From SG8-41 sp963699525 (lineage in GTDB: Bacteria; Pseudomonadota; Gammaproteobacteria; Burkholderiales; SG8-41): a stretch of DNA of 64,000 nucleotides. Position numbers and translations under genes: made by a program. Positions 1-9,049 of this stretch are shown piece by piece. The stretch is from contig CAVOUI010000013.1 in the NCBI GenBank assembly GCA_963699525.1, positions 124,001-188,000 of the forward strand. Direction: 5' to 3'. Numbering within the stretch: position 1 is the stretch's first letter; every line of letters starts with the position of its first letter. The notes under the pieces are model-generated. The model was given only the letters and a program-made list of their open reading frames with translations. It made no database searches and was not told where the DNA came from.

Positions 1-139
1 GGTCCATCGACCCGTCATCCACGCCGTTGACGTGGATCACCGTCTCCGGCCGCTTCACGCTCTCCAGGTGCTCGGTGAGCGTGGTTCGATAATCGTGCAG
101 GCGATGGATCGGGGTGCTGCTCTGCCACCAGATCTTCAT
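1..139 (-). CDS. Aspartate/glutamate (hydantoin) racemase-like protein, N-terminal fragment
   Basis: Only the first 46 codons lie in the window; the gene runs off the left edge. The protein begins MKIWWQSSTPIHRLHDY, an opening I associate with Asp/Glu/hydantoin racemase-family proteins in Burkholderiales catabolic clusters. The ATG is at 139 and is preceded on the minus strand by a purine-rich GGAGGAG ribosome-binding site. It lies downstream of, and in the same direction as, the two CoA-transferase genes, so it may be the last visible gene of that operon. The catalytic cysteines would lie outside the window, so the family call rests on the N-terminus alone and is tentative. Confidence 0.5.
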   Translation of the reverse strand, partial: MKIWWQSSTPIHRLHDYRTTLTEHLESVKRPETVIHVNGVDDGSMD

Positions 140-264
140 GTCGGGCTCCTCCGTGCGGCCGGTCAAGCTCCCAATGCTACGTCCCGCCTTGCCCGCCACT
201 TTGATGCATATCAAGTAATGCGTCTGCCGCCGGCGTCCGCGCGTGGCGCTTGCGCGACGCCGCT

Positions 265-984
265 TCAGGCGCGCACCGCCGCCTCGAACTCGCCGCTCGG
301 ATCGAGGCTGGCGAGAGCCGCGCGCTCGCGCGCGGTGATCGGCGCAGTCGGCCTCGCGCCGCTCGCGTCGAACCGGAAGCCGGTGCGCCGGGTGACCTCG
401 TCGAGCGTGACCTGGGGATTCCTGGTTTCCAGCGCGAGGCGCCCGTCGCGTTTCTGGAAGACCGCGATCGGGGTCACCACTGTCTGGAGATTGCCCGCGG
501 CGGTCACGAAGTCGAGCTTCTCCACCAGCGTGCGGGGAGAGTGTTCGGTGCGCCAGGTGACGACGCGCCTGGCCGTCGGCATCATGACCGCCGCGCCCCC
601 GCCGCCCGGCAGCCGCACCTTCGGATTGTTCCAATCGCCGATGACGGAGACATTGGTGCGGCCCTGCCCATCGACCTGCGCGCAACCCAGAAACACGAGG
701 TCCAGTCTCCCGCGCGCGCACAGGTCGTAGAAGTCCTCGTTGCCGAAGATCGCCGGCGAGCCGGCGACGAGCGCGGGATCGCTGCTCGATTGCGGAATCT
801 TCTCGGGCACCGGCTCGACGCCGCCGGCGACGTTGAGATAGGTGAAATGAAAGTCGTAGGCGCGCTTGGCGAGCAGGCACGCGAGCATCGCCAGCGTGGA
901 ATTGACCCCGCTGAACGCGATCTCGCCCGGCCGGATTTGCCGCGCGAGGTTCACGACGATGTGGGAGAACGGTGTCCAGTCCAC
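265..984 (-). CDS. CoA-transferase beta subunit (GctB/IpdB-like)
   Basis: A 239-residue protein of the family I CoA-transferase beta type (glutaconate CoA-transferase B / IpdB-like). It partners the alpha subunit encoded 43 bases upstream on the same strand. Visible hallmarks are a GVNSTLAML stretch near residue 26, a GCAQVDGQGRTNVSV segment at 100-114 and the glycine-rich LPGGGG loop at 125-130, all typical of the subunit B fold. Family members either move CoA between acyl-CoA and a carboxylate or, in IpdAB, hydrolyse a ring-bearing acyl-CoA. Which applies here cannot be decided from sequence. The alpha partner carries a stop codon, so the pair may be inactive. Confidence 0.85.
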   Translation of the reverse strand: MDWTPFSHIVVNLARQIRPGEIAFSGVNSTLAMLACLLAKRAYDFHFTYLNVAGGVEPVPEKIPQSSSDPALVAGSPAIFGNEDFYDLCARGRLDLVFLGCAQVDGQGRTNVSVIGDWNNPKVRLPGGGGAAVMMPTARRVVTWRTEHSPRTLVEKLDFVTAAGNLQTVVTPIAVFQKRDGRLALETRNPQVTLDEVTRRTGFRFDASGARPTAPITARERAALASLDPSGEFEAAVRA

Positions 985-1027
985 AAGTATCCCTACCCAT
1001 CAGGGGGCGAGGCGGGGTAGGGTTCCT

Positions 1028-1843
1028 TCATTGCAATTCCGGAGCCGCCGCCAGGTGCGCCTCGAGCGCTCCCGGCTCGTCCCTCAGATACGACTCGACG
1101 GCAGGATAGTCCACCTCGTAGAGCGGATGCATCGAGCCGGGCCACGCGCCGCGCGGCACGACGGCGGCGGCTTCGACCAGAAAGCCCGGCACGAGCGTCA
1201 GTTCCGGCCGCGCCGCAAGCGACTCCGACGAAACCAGCCGCTCCGCGGTGACGAGCACCCGCTTGGCCGCGCGCGTCAGGGGATGGTCCCAGAACGGGGA
1301 GCCCAGCACGCGCGCGTTGCCCTGCTCGTCCACCTCGTTGGCGTGGATGACCGCGATGTCCGGGGAGATGGCGGGGATGACGTAGACGTCCTTTCCCGAG
1401 CCGTACGGATCTCTGATCTTCTGCCAGCCGTTCAGCGCGGCGAGATCGCTTCCATGCACGCCGCCGACCGGCTGGAAGGGAACCCCGTATGCGGCTGCAC
1501 GCAGCCCGGCAACGAGGGTCATTCAGGCGTGCTCTTCGAGCGCGGCTTCCTTGCGTTCAATCGCCCTGCGGTACCACGGGGCGAGCCCGAAGTTGCCTTC
1601 CATGGCGACGATGCCGGCCCGCACTTTCGCCACCGCGCCGGCGCGGCACAGCAGATCGAGGTCGTAGCCGGGCGAAGACTTGATGATTTCCAGGTTCCGC
1701 CGGCGCTGGCGCGCGAGCTCGCGCACCAGTGCAAACGGGCCGCGGTGCAGGAATACCCCGCCGAGCCCGAGTGCGCAGCCGTCGGGCACGCGCTGCGCGA
1801 GATCGGAGAGGCTGCAAAGCTTGGACGGCGCGGCTTGTGGCAT
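1028..1843 (-). pseudogene. CoA-transferase alpha subunit (GctA/IpdA-like) interrupted by an in-frame TGA
   Basis: From the ATG at 1843 the frame encodes 106 residues up to a TGA at 1523-1525, and the very next codon in the same frame is ATG, followed by 164 more residues to 1028. Together they make about 271 codons, the normal length for this subunit, with no frame change. The N-part carries the GLGGVFLHRGP and SSPGYDLDLLC regions; the C-part carries LRAAAYGVPFQPVGG, HGSDL and IHANEVDEQGNARV. The stop falls in the conserved stretch between EEHA and MTLVAGLRAAA. It could be a nonsense mutation, a sequence error, a split gene restarting at the ATG, or readthrough. A GAGGG ribosome-binding site precedes ATG 1843. 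Beta subunit follows directly. Confidence 0.75.
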
Positions 1844-1902
1844 GATTAGCCCTCGCTGGTCGAGGAAAATCATAGCATCAAGCTTTCCCAGGGAGCGTCC
1901 CC

Positions 1903-2838
1903 ATGCATGCCGAAGTGAGAGACCGCGCCGTCGCTGTCTGGAGCGCCGAGTACTGGGCGCACAAGGGGAAGGTCAGGCTCTACGTCTTCCGCAAGCGCGC
2001 CACGGCGCCGACGAAGGGTGACAAGTCGCCGGTATTGTTCCTCGTGCACGGGTCGTCCATGTCGAGCCGGTCGGGCTTCGACCTGCAGGTGCCGGGGCGC
2101 GCCGACTATTCTCTGATGGACCACTTCGCGGGCCTCGGCTACGACGTGTGGACGATGGACCACGAAGGCTACGGCCGCTCGGACATGACCGACTCGAATT
2201 CCGACATCGCGTCCGGCGCGGACGATCTCGCCGCCGCCATGCCGATTGTCGAGCGCGAGACCGGGCAGGCGCGTTATTCCTTCTACGGCGGCTCCTCGGG
2301 CGCGCTGCGCGCGGCGCTGTTCGCGCAGCGCCATCCCGCACGCGTGGCGAAGCTGGTCCTCTCCGCCATGGTCTACACCGGCGAGGGCTCGCCCACGCTG
2401 GCGAAGCGCAAGGAAAAGCTCGAGGAGTATCGCGCACACAATCGGCGCAAGATCGACCGGGCATTCTTTCACAGCATGTTCACGCGCGACCGCCCGGGGA
2501 CATCCGAGCCGATCGTCGCCGACGCGATGGCCGACGCCGAGCTCGCTCTCTACGACTCGATACCGACCGGGACCTACCTCGACATGTGCGCGCACCTGCC
2601 GGTGGTGGATCCCGGGAAGATCACCTGTCCGGTGCTGATCATCCGCGGCGAGTACGACGGCATCGCGGCCGAGCCCGATCTCCTGCGTTTCTACGCGGAG
2701 CTGCCCAGCAAGGACAAGCAGTTCGCCTTCATTTCGGGTCTCGCGCACAATTCCACGCTCGGCATCAACCGGCACAAGGTGCGGCACGTGATACACGCGT
2801 TCCTCACCCTGCCGGAGAACCGTGCGATCGGCGGGTGA
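1903..2838 (+). CDS. Alpha/beta hydrolase
   Basis: A 311-residue alpha/beta-hydrolase. The oxyanion HG is at residues 49-50, the nucleophile elbow GGSSG at 129-133 (Ser131), an acid residue in RGEYDG near 260 and the catalytic histidine in GLAHNS near 293. No signal peptide is seen, so it is probably cytoplasmic. The ATG at 1903 follows a GGGAG ribosome-binding site and the gene diverges from the CoA-transferase operon. The RidA-like gene starts one base after its stop, so the two are co-transcribed. Ester or C-C bond hydrolysis within the catabolic cluster is likely; the substrate is unknown. Confidence 0.85.
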   Translation: MHAEVRDRAVAVWSAEYWAHKGKVRLYVFRKRATAPTKGDKSPVLFLVHGSSMSSRSGFDLQVPGRADYSLMDHFAGLGYDVWTMDHEGYGRSDMTDSNSDIASGADDLAAAMPIVERETGQARYSFYGGSSGALRAALFAQRHPARVAKLVLSAMVYTGEGSPTLAKRKEKLEEYRAHNRRKIDRAFFHSMFTRDRPGTSEPIVADAMADAELALYDSIPTGTYLDMCAHLPVVDPGKITCPVLIIRGEYDGIAAEPDLLRFYAELPSKDKQFAFISGLAHNSTLGINRHKVRHVIHAFLTLPENRAIGG

Positions 2839-2839
2839 C

Positions 2840-3334
2840 ATGGGCCTCATCGAGGGCAAGCTCGTGAAGATGGGGCTGCGGCTGCCGCAGGTCCACCCCT
2901 ACCCGAGTCCCAACCGCATCCCCTGCGTGCAGGTCGGCGACGTCCTGTTCCTCGGGGGGCACAGCACGGCGCGGCACCCCCTGATGCTCGGGGCGAAGAA
3001 CACCGGCAAGGTGGGCTCCGAAGTAACCGAGCAGGAGGCGTACGTCGCCGCGCGGGCGGTCGCGCTGCAGATTCTCGCCTCGATCAAGGCCCACGCCGGG
3101 AACCTCGACCTCGTGAAGCGCGTGATCCGGCTGCACGGCATGGTCAATTCCGCGCCTGGCTTCGAGCGCCAGTTCGCGGTGATCGACGGCGCCTCCGATC
3201 TCTTCTTCGAGCTGTGGGGGCCGGAGCGCGGCGCCCACGCCCGCTCCGCGATCGGCGTCGCGGAGCTGCCGCGCCGCTCGGTGCTCGAGATCGTGGGCGA
3301 GTTCGAGATGTATACAGGAGGAGGCAAGCCATGA
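2840..3334 (+). CDS. RidA/YjgF family protein
   Basis: A 164-residue member of the Rid (YjgF/YER057c/UK114) family, longer than the usual roughly 130 residues because of an N-terminal extension. Recognisable segments are VQVGDVLFLGGHSTA and AARAVALQILASIKAHAGNLD, followed by a C-terminal ELPRRSVLEIVGEFE strand in place of the common LP-x-x-ALVE ending. Family members hydrolyse reactive enamine/imine intermediates or act in aromatic and nitrogen-heterocycle catabolism. I chose ATG 2840, directly after the upstream TGA, over the overlapping ATG 2822. Its stop overlaps the start of the next gene (ATGA), showing translational coupling. Confidence 0.8.
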   Translation: MGLIEGKLVKMGLRLPQVHPYPSPNRIPCVQVGDVLFLGGHSTARHPLMLGAKNTGKVGSEVTEQEAYVAARAVALQILASIKAHAGNLDLVKRVIRLHGMVNSAPGFERQFAVIDGASDLFFELWGPERGAHARSAIGVAELPRRSVLEIVGEFEMYTGGGKP

Positions 3335-4311
3335 ATCCGACAGCACGGTATATAGGTATGTGCGCTGCCGCGTTTCTGGGGGGAGCGGCAGTGCAAGCCG
3401 CGGCGCAGGCGTTTCCCGCCAAGCCGATTCGCATCGTCGTTCCGTTTCCGGCGGCCAGCGGTGCGGACATCCTGGCGCGCGCGGTGGCGGCGAAGCTCAT
3501 GGAACGGTCGGGCCAACAGGTTCTGGTCGACCCGCGGCCCGGCGGCAGCGGCATCGTCGCGGCGGAGATCGTGCTCAAGGCGCCGCCCGACGGCTACACG
3601 CTGATGGTGGGAACGTCCTCGACCCACGCCATCAGCGTAAGCACCAGCCGCAATCTCCCGTACCATCCCGTGCGCGATTTCATGCCGGTTTCAAAAATTG
3701 CCGTCGTGCCGATGTTGATGACGGTGCATCCCTCCGTGCCGGTGAGGAACGCGAAGGACGTGATCGCTTTCGCCCGCGCGCGGCCGGGACAGATCGCCTT
3801 TGCCACGGCCGGAGTCGGCACGACGGGGCATCTGGCCGGCGAGCTGTTCAAGTCGATGGCGCGCGTGGACATCCTGCACGTCGCCTATCGCGGCAGCCCG
3901 CAGGCGCTGATCGAAACCGTCGCCGGCCAGGTGTCCATGGCCATCTCGCCGATACTGACGTCCCTGCCGCACGCGAGGGCCGGCAAGCTGCGGCCGATCG
4001 GAGTGACCACGCCGCGCGCATCCGCCACCGCGCCCGAGGTGCCGCCGCTGGCGGTTGCTGCGGACCTGCCGGGCTACGAGGCGACCCTGTGGTACGGCCT
4101 GTTCGCGCCGGCGGGAACGCCGCAGGAGAACGTCGCGCGCTTGAGCAGCGAGGTGGTGGCGATACTGGGGCTTCCCGACGTGGGCGAGTCGCTCAGGAAG
4201 CAGGGGGCGGAGCCCGAGGGCATGACGCCGGAGCAGTTTGCCGCGTACCAACAGTCCGAGATCGCGAAGTGGGCCAAGGTCGTGAAGGACTCCGGCATTA
4301 CCGTCAACTGA
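3331..4311 (+). CDS. Bug/TctC family tripartite tricarboxylate receptor (1)
   Basis: A 326-residue periplasmic solute-binding protein of the Bug (TctC) family. An N-terminal signal peptide ends around AAAQA before FPAKPIRIVVPFPAASGAD, the characteristic first strand of Bug proteins. Further family hallmarks are PPDGYTLMVGTSSTHA, AGKLRPIGVTT and the C-terminal region around EQFAAYQQSEIAKWAKVVKDSGI. Start ATG 3331 overlaps the RidA stop and has a strong AGGAGGAGG ribosome-binding site. No permease genes adjoin it, so it is an orphan receptor that may serve a distant TctAB or act in sensing. The lyase gene follows two bases later. Confidence 0.93.
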   Translation: MNPTARYIGMCAAAFLGGAAVQAAAQAFPAKPIRIVVPFPAASGADILARAVAAKLMERSGQQVLVDPRPGGSGIVAAEIVLKAPPDGYTLMVGTSSTHAISVSTSRNLPYHPVRDFMPVSKIAVVPMLMTVHPSVPVRNAKDVIAFARARPGQIAFATAGVGTTGHLAGELFKSMARVDILHVAYRGSPQALIETVAGQVSMAISPILTSLPHARAGKLRPIGVTTPRASATAPEVPPLAVAADLPGYEATLWYGLFAPAGTPQENVARLSSEVVAILGLPDVGESLRKQGAEPEGMTPEQFAAYQQSEIAKWAKVVKDSGITVN

Positions 4312-4313
4312 TT

Positions 4314-5678
4314 ATGGCTTCGGGAGTCTTCGACGACGCGCTGATCCAGCACCTGTGGAGCACCGCGGAGCTGCGCGCGGTCTTCAGCGACCGCAACCGG
4401 GTGCGGAAGTGGTATGACTTCGAGGCCGCTCTCGCGCTGGAGCAGGCCGAGCTCGGCATCATCCCGCGCGCGGCGGCGCAGGAGATTGCCACGCGGGCGA
4501 AGGTTGAGAATGTCGATCTCGAGGCGATCGGCGCCGAGATCCGGCGCATCAAGCATCCCCTCGTGCCCGCGCTGAAGGCGGTCGAAAAGCTCTGCCGGGA
4601 CGGACACGGCGAGTACATCCATTTCGGTCCAACCACCCAGGACGTGCTCGACACGGGCGTGGTCCTGCAGGTCAGGGACGCCCACGCCATCTACCTGCGC
4701 GACCTGAAATCGATCGGGCGCGCGCTCTTTCGCCTGGCGGAAACCTACAAGGCGGCGCCGATGGCGGGGCGCAGCCACGGCGTGCAGGCGTTGCCCATCA
4801 CGTTCGGCCACAAGGCGGCGATCTGGCTCTCGGAGACGCGGCGCAACTACGAGCGCCTGCGCAGCCTCGAGGCGCGCGTGTTCGTGGGCGGCATGGTCGG
4901 CGCTGTCGGCACGCAGGCGTCCTACGGCCCCCGCGCGTTCGAGCTCGAGCGGCGCGTAATGCAGCGCCTGGGCCTCGGGGTCGCGGAAATCAACTGGCAG
5001 CCGGCGCGCGACCGCTTCGCCGAATACGTGTGCGTGCTCGCGATCATCGGCCAGACGCTGGGGAAGATCGCGAACGAGATCATCAATCTCGAGCACACCG
5101 AGATCGGCGAAGCTTTCGAGCCGTTCAGCGCGGGTAAAGTCGGCTCCTCCACGATGCCCCACAAGCGCAATCCCTCGACCTGCGAGGCGGCGGTGGCCGT
5201 GAGCCGCGCGCTGCGCTACAACGCAGCGTTCATGCTGGAGTGCATGGTGGTCGAGCACGAGCGCGACGGCTCGGCGTGGCGCGGGGAATGGAAGGCGCTG
5301 CCCGAATCGTGCCTCATGGCCGGGGGGCTGCTCGCCTCGATGAATGACGTGCTTTCGGGGCTGACGGTGGATGCGCCGCGCATGCGCAGGAATCTCGACG
5401 TGCTGGGCGGGTTCCTGCTCTCCGAGCGCGTCATGTTTGCGCTGTCGGAGAAGCTCGGCAAGCAGACCGCGCACGAGCTGGTGTACGAAGCTTCCATGCG
5501 CGGAATCGAGGGCGGCATCGGCTTCGAGCAGGCGCTGCTGCAGGATGGCAGGGTAAAGAGCGCGCTGTCGGCCGACGAGATACGCGCCGCGCTCGATCCG
5601 GCAACCTACCTCGGCCACGCGCCGCAGATCGTCGAGAGAGTCCTTGCCGAAACGAAGGCGAGCGGCTGGCTGGATTGA
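4314..5678 (+). CDS. Adenylosuccinate lyase / 3-carboxymuconate cycloisomerase (PcaB-like) family lyase
   Basis: A 454-residue fumarase/aspartase-superfamily enzyme. The superfamily signature SSTMPHKRNP is at 278-287, with GPTTQD at 105-110 and RSHGVQA at 153-159, forming the three conserved active-site regions. It is closest in feel to PurB-like lyases and to 3-carboxy-cis,cis-muconate cycloisomerase homologues found in catabolic operons rather than the housekeeping purB. The start at 4314 lies three bases after the Bug gene's stop. Together with the hydrolase, RidA-like protein and receptor it forms a four-gene operon, suggesting import and processing of one organic acid. The substrate is unassigned. 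Confidence 0.85.
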   Translation: MASGVFDDALIQHLWSTAELRAVFSDRNRVRKWYDFEAALALEQAELGIIPRAAAQEIATRAKVENVDLEAIGAEIRRIKHPLVPALKAVEKLCRDGHGEYIHFGPTTQDVLDTGVVLQVRDAHAIYLRDLKSIGRALFRLAETYKAAPMAGRSHGVQALPITFGHKAAIWLSETRRNYERLRSLEARVFVGGMVGAVGTQASYGPRAFELERRVMQRLGLGVAEINWQPARDRFAEYVCVLAIIGQTLGKIANEIINLEHTEIGEAFEPFSAGKVGSSTMPHKRNPSTCEAAVAVSRALRYNAAFMLECMVVEHERDGSAWRGEWKALPESCLMAGGLLASMNDVLSGLTVDAPRMRRNLDVLGGFLLSERVMFALSEKLGKQTAHELVYEASMRGIEGGIGFEQALLQDGRVKSALSADEIRAALDPATYLGHAPQIVERVLAETKASGWLD

Positions 5679-5918
5679 GCAGCGCCGCTCAGCCGCCGGC
5701 GTGACCTGCCCAACCTATTGGTTCGTGACGAGATTTTGACTGGATACGGGGGCGTACTTGACCCCGCAGTACTGGCCGTTCAGTAGGCCCTCGGCCACTC
5801 AATAGAAAAAAGTATTTTGAATCAATGTGTTGTGCTAAATATCCCCAGCAGGGCTAGCCTGGCACGACTCTTGATTGGTATCCGGGCAATGGTACAGGTC
5901 CTCTCGTCCGGAGGCTCC

Positions 5919-6381
5919 ATGGCTGTGGAAAAAGCACTCTTTCTTGCCTTGCTCGTCGGGCTGATCTTGCTCAGCCAAGGCGTCGCGTTGGCTGACAAAG
6001 GGGGCAACCCGTCCCGACCCGCTCGCGGTTCCCAGTGTGAACCTCGGCCTGGCGACCGCTGCTGGCCTCAGGAACTCTGTCGGTCTGCCCGCGGGAGCCA
6101 TGGTCGGAAGGGGCGCTGCGGGTCCCATGGCGCTCGGGGTTCCCGCACCGAGTTCAATCGTCGGCAAAGGGAACTCGGCACAACTGAGCGCCCCCGGAGC
6201 AGCCCGGTCGGCGTCATCGGCCGGGCTCACGCCGCCCGGAAAGAGCAAACAGGCGAGCGGCGGCTCATCCGACGAGATATCCGGCGAAGGCAAGGAAAAA
6301 CTGGCCTCGTCGTCCGGGACCTCGACCAGCGCAGCTTCCGACCGCGAAGCGCGCCTCAATCAACTGCCCACCTGCCGCTGA
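5919..6381 (+). pseudogene. Small secreted Ser/Gly/Ala-rich protein, frame-shifted
   Basis: ATG 5919 has a strong GGAGG ribosome-binding site and begins a clear signal peptide (KALFLALLVGLILLSQGVALA). The frame then becomes arginine-rich and implausible, while the +1 frame reads on as NLGLATAAGLRNSVGLPAG and a Ser/Gly/Ala-rich tail to the TGA at 6379-6381. The switch is best placed at the G5 run at 6000-6004, where one extra base would join the two frames into about 153 residues. No family is recognised. The low-complexity tail suggests an exported or surface-associated hypothetical protein. It stands alone between two catabolic units. Confidence 0.45.
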
Positions 6382-6510
6382 ATTTCCCGCTGCTGTAGCT
6401 TGCTCCCCTCGTCCGGCGCTCAGGACGGGGCGCTGGAGTTCGTGCATAATCTGCGCTGCTTTACGCGGGGCGCTTCGCGCGCCGCGTCCATAATAACGCT
6501 GGAGGAAATC

Positions 6511-7530
6511 ATGAACGGATTGTTGCGCACTCTGCTGCTGTGTACCCTGCTGGCCGCGATCCCGGTTGCGGCGCATGCACAGGGTCCCGCGAAAGCCCCG
6601 TCTAAGGCCGCCTCGGCAGGCTCGGCACAGGCGTACCCAACGAAGCCGATCCGGCTGATCGTAGCGTTCCCGCCAGGCGGATCGACCGACATCATCGCGC
6701 GCCTGGTGGGGCAGAAGCTCTCCGAGCGCCTCGGCCAGCAGGTGATCATCGACAACCGCGGCGGCGCGGGCGGGACGATCGGCACGGAGCTCGCGGCGCG
6801 AGCTAACCCCGACGGCTACACGCTCACCATGGGCACGACCAGCACCCACGTGATCGCGCCGGCGATCTTTCCCGACGTGAAATACGATCCGGTCAAGGAT
6901 TTCGCGCCGATCACGCTGGTAGCGTCCACGCCGTACCTGCTGGTTCTGAACCCCGGCGTCAAGGCGAAGACGCTCAAGGAGTTCATCGCGCTGGCCAAGT
7001 CCCAGCCGGGCAAGCTCAATTACGCGTCAGCGGGTGCAGGCACGACCACGCAGATCGCGATGGAGATGCTGAAGCTCGCAGCGGGGATCAACATCGTGCA
7101 CGTGCCGTTCAAGGGCAACGGCCCCGCGGGCACCGCCACGATGGGCGGGGAGGTGCAGGCTCTCTTCGGCAGCATGCCGGCAGTATTGCCACAGGCCAAG
7201 GCGGGCAAGCTGCAGCCGATTGCCGTGGGGACCGCCAAGCGGTCGTCCGCGCTTCCCAATGTGCCGACGGTCGCCGAGTCCGGCTTCCCGGGATTCGAGG
7301 TGTCGTTGTGGCTTGGCTTCTTTGCGCCGAAGGGCACCCCGGATCCGGTGTTGAAGAAGCTCTATAGCGAGCTGACCGCGATCGCGAAGTCGCCGGAAAT
7401 GAAGGAGCCATTCGAGCGCAATGGTGCCGAACCGGTCACGACGACTCCGGCGGAGCTCACCAAGCTCATGTCGGTGGAGCTCGACAAGTACAAAAAGGTC
7501 ATCAAGGCCGCCAACATCACGATGAATTGA
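6511..7530 (+). CDS. Bug/TctC family tripartite tricarboxylate receptor (2)
   Basis: A 339-residue Bug-family receptor. The signal peptide (LLRTLLLCTLLAAIPVAAHAQ) is followed by an Ala/Lys/Ser-rich spacer before the first Bug strand YPTKPIRLIVAFPPGGSTD. Other marks are IDNRGGAGGTIGTELAA, NPDGYTLTMGTTSTH and a C-terminus ending in KVIKAANITMN. ATG 6511 follows GGAGG. It is monocistronic and convergent with the aldehyde dehydrogenase operon, whose last gene ends 16 bases away. Like the first Bug gene it lacks adjacent TctA/TctB, so its transport partner is not in view. Confidence 0.93.
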   Translation: MNGLLRTLLLCTLLAAIPVAAHAQGPAKAPSKAASAGSAQAYPTKPIRLIVAFPPGGSTDIIARLVGQKLSERLGQQVIIDNRGGAGGTIGTELAARANPDGYTLTMGTTSTHVIAPAIFPDVKYDPVKDFAPITLVASTPYLLVLNPGVKAKTLKEFIALAKSQPGKLNYASAGAGTTTQIAMEMLKLAAGINIVHVPFKGNGPAGTATMGGEVQALFGSMPAVLPQAKAGKLQPIAVGTAKRSSALPNVPTVAESGFPGFEVSLWLGFFAPKGTPDPVLKKLYSELTAIAKSPEMKEPFERNGAEPVTTTPAELTKLMSVELDKYKKVIKAANITMN

Positions 7531-7546
7531 GGCTCGACGCAGGGCG

Positions 7547-9046
7547 TCACCGCAGCACGAAGGGATTCGGAACCTCCGTGGCGGTCGAGAGCCACACGCT
7601 CTTCACCTGCATGTAGTCCTTGATCATCTCCTGCCCGCTCTCGCGCCCGAGGCCGCTCCTCTTGTAGCCGCCGAAGGGGGAGAGGTAGGACACCGCGCGG
7701 TAGGTATTGACCCATACCGTGCCGGCCTGCAGGCGCTCGGCCATCGTGACGGCGCGCCGCATGCTCTGCGTCCACACGCCGGCAGCGAGGCCGTAGACGA
7801 CATCGTTGCCGATTGCGACGGCCTCCTCCTCGTCCTCGAACGGGATCACCGCGAGCACCGGGCCGAACACTTCCTCCTGCGCGATGCGCATCGAATTCTT
7901 GACGCCGGTGAAGATGGTGGGCTCGACGAACCAGCCGTCGCCGCACTCCGGCCGCGCGGCCTTTCCGCCGCCCAGCACGGACTTCGCGCCTTCGCCCTTC
8001 GCGATGTCGATATAGTCGAGAATCTTCTTGAACTGCGGCGGGTTGGTGACCGGCCCGACCTGCGTGTCGAGATTCATCGGGTTGCCCATCTTCGCGGTCC
8101 TCGCGAACGCAACGAGCCGGTCGACGAACCGATCGTGGATGCTCCTCTGCACCAGCAGGCGCGAGCCCGCGATGCAGGTCTGGCCGGTGGCGGCGAAGAT
8201 GCCGGAGACCACTCCCTTGATTGCGTTGTCGAGCTGCGCGTCGTCGAACACGATGTTGGGCGATTTTCCGCCGAGCTCCATGCTGACGCGCTTCAGCCCC
8301 TTTGCCGCGGCCTGGTAGATGAGCGTGCCGGTCCGGTCCGAGCCGGTGAAAGCGACTTTCGCGACGAGGGGGTGCTCGACGAGCGGCATGCCGACGTCCG
8401 TCCCGAACCCGGTCACGACGTTGACGACCCCGGGCGGGAACCCCGCCTGCTCGATCAGCTTCATGAACTCCAGCACCGATGCCGAGGTGAACTCGGAGGG
8501 CTTCAGCACCACCGTGTTGCCGGCCGCGAGCGCGGGCGCGAGCTTCCATGCGGTGAGCAGCAGGGGCGAGTTCCAGGGCGTGATCGCCGCGACCACGCCG
8601 AGCGGCTCGTAGCGCGTGTAGTTCAGCATGTCGGGCTTGTCGGTGGGGATGACGTGCCCCTCGATCTTGTCCGCGAGCCCGCCGTAGTAGTAATACCACT
8701 GCGCCATGTACGCGGTCTGGGCGCTCATCTCGGCGTAGAGCTTGCCGTTGTCGCGCACCTCGATTTCCGCGAGGAACTTGGACTTCTCGCCGATCAGGTC
8801 GCCCAGCCTGCGCAGGAGCGCGCCGCGCCGGGACGCGTTGAGCTTCGGCCACTCGCCGCCGGCGAACGCCTTGTGCGCCGCGCGCACCGCGCGGTCGGCG
8901 TCCTGCGCGCCGCCCCGGGGAATCAGCGCCCAGGGCTTGCCGGTGAACGGGTTGTCGCTTGGAAACGTCTCTCCGGAGGCGGCGTCCACCCATTCGCCGC
9001 CGATGAACATCTTGTAGCGGGCGAGCGTACCGCTGGCGGTATCCAT
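7547..9046 (-). CDS. NAD(P)-dependent aldehyde dehydrogenase
   Basis: A 499-residue ALDH-superfamily enzyme that oxidises an aldehyde to its acid. The catalytic cysteine is Cys291 in GQTCIAGSR, the general base Glu257 is in MELGGKSPN and the oxyanion asparagine is in PWNSP (Asn159). Length and motifs are complete. It is the last gene of a tight five-gene minus-strand operon, starting 3 bases after the TPP decarboxylase beta subunit. The obvious inference is that it oxidises the aldehyde released by that decarboxylase. Substrate is unknown. Sequence resembles the betaine/hydroxymuconic-semialdehyde group of ALDHs, but this is only an impression. Confidence 0.93.
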   Translation of the reverse strand: MDTASGTLARYKMFIGGEWVDAASGETFPSDNPFTGKPWALIPRGGAQDADRAVRAAHKAFAGGEWPKLNASRRGALLRRLGDLIGEKSKFLAEIEVRDNGKLYAEMSAQTAYMAQWYYYYGGLADKIEGHVIPTDKPDMLNYTRYEPLGVVAAITPWNSPLLLTAWKLAPALAAGNTVVLKPSEFTSASVLEFMKLIEQAGFPPGVVNVVTGFGTDVGMPLVEHPLVAKVAFTGSDRTGTLIYQAAAKGLKRVSMELGGKSPNIVFDDAQLDNAIKGVVSGIFAATGQTCIAGSRLLVQRSIHDRFVDRLVAFARTAKMGNPMNLDTQVGPVTNPPQFKKILDYIDIAKGEGAKSVLGGGKAARPECGDGWFVEPTIFTGVKNSMRIAQEEVFGPVLAVIPFEDEEEAVAIGNDVVYGLAAGVWTQSMRRAVTMAERLQAGTVWVNTYRAVSYLSPFGGYKRSGLGRESGQEMIKDYMQVKSVWLSTATEVPNPFVLR

Positions 9047-9049
9047 GGG

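Noticed and set aside
1523..1525. Selenocysteine at the TGA in the CoA-transferase alpha gene
   Set aside because: This family has no redox cysteine chemistry at the position and no known selenoprotein members that I can recall.
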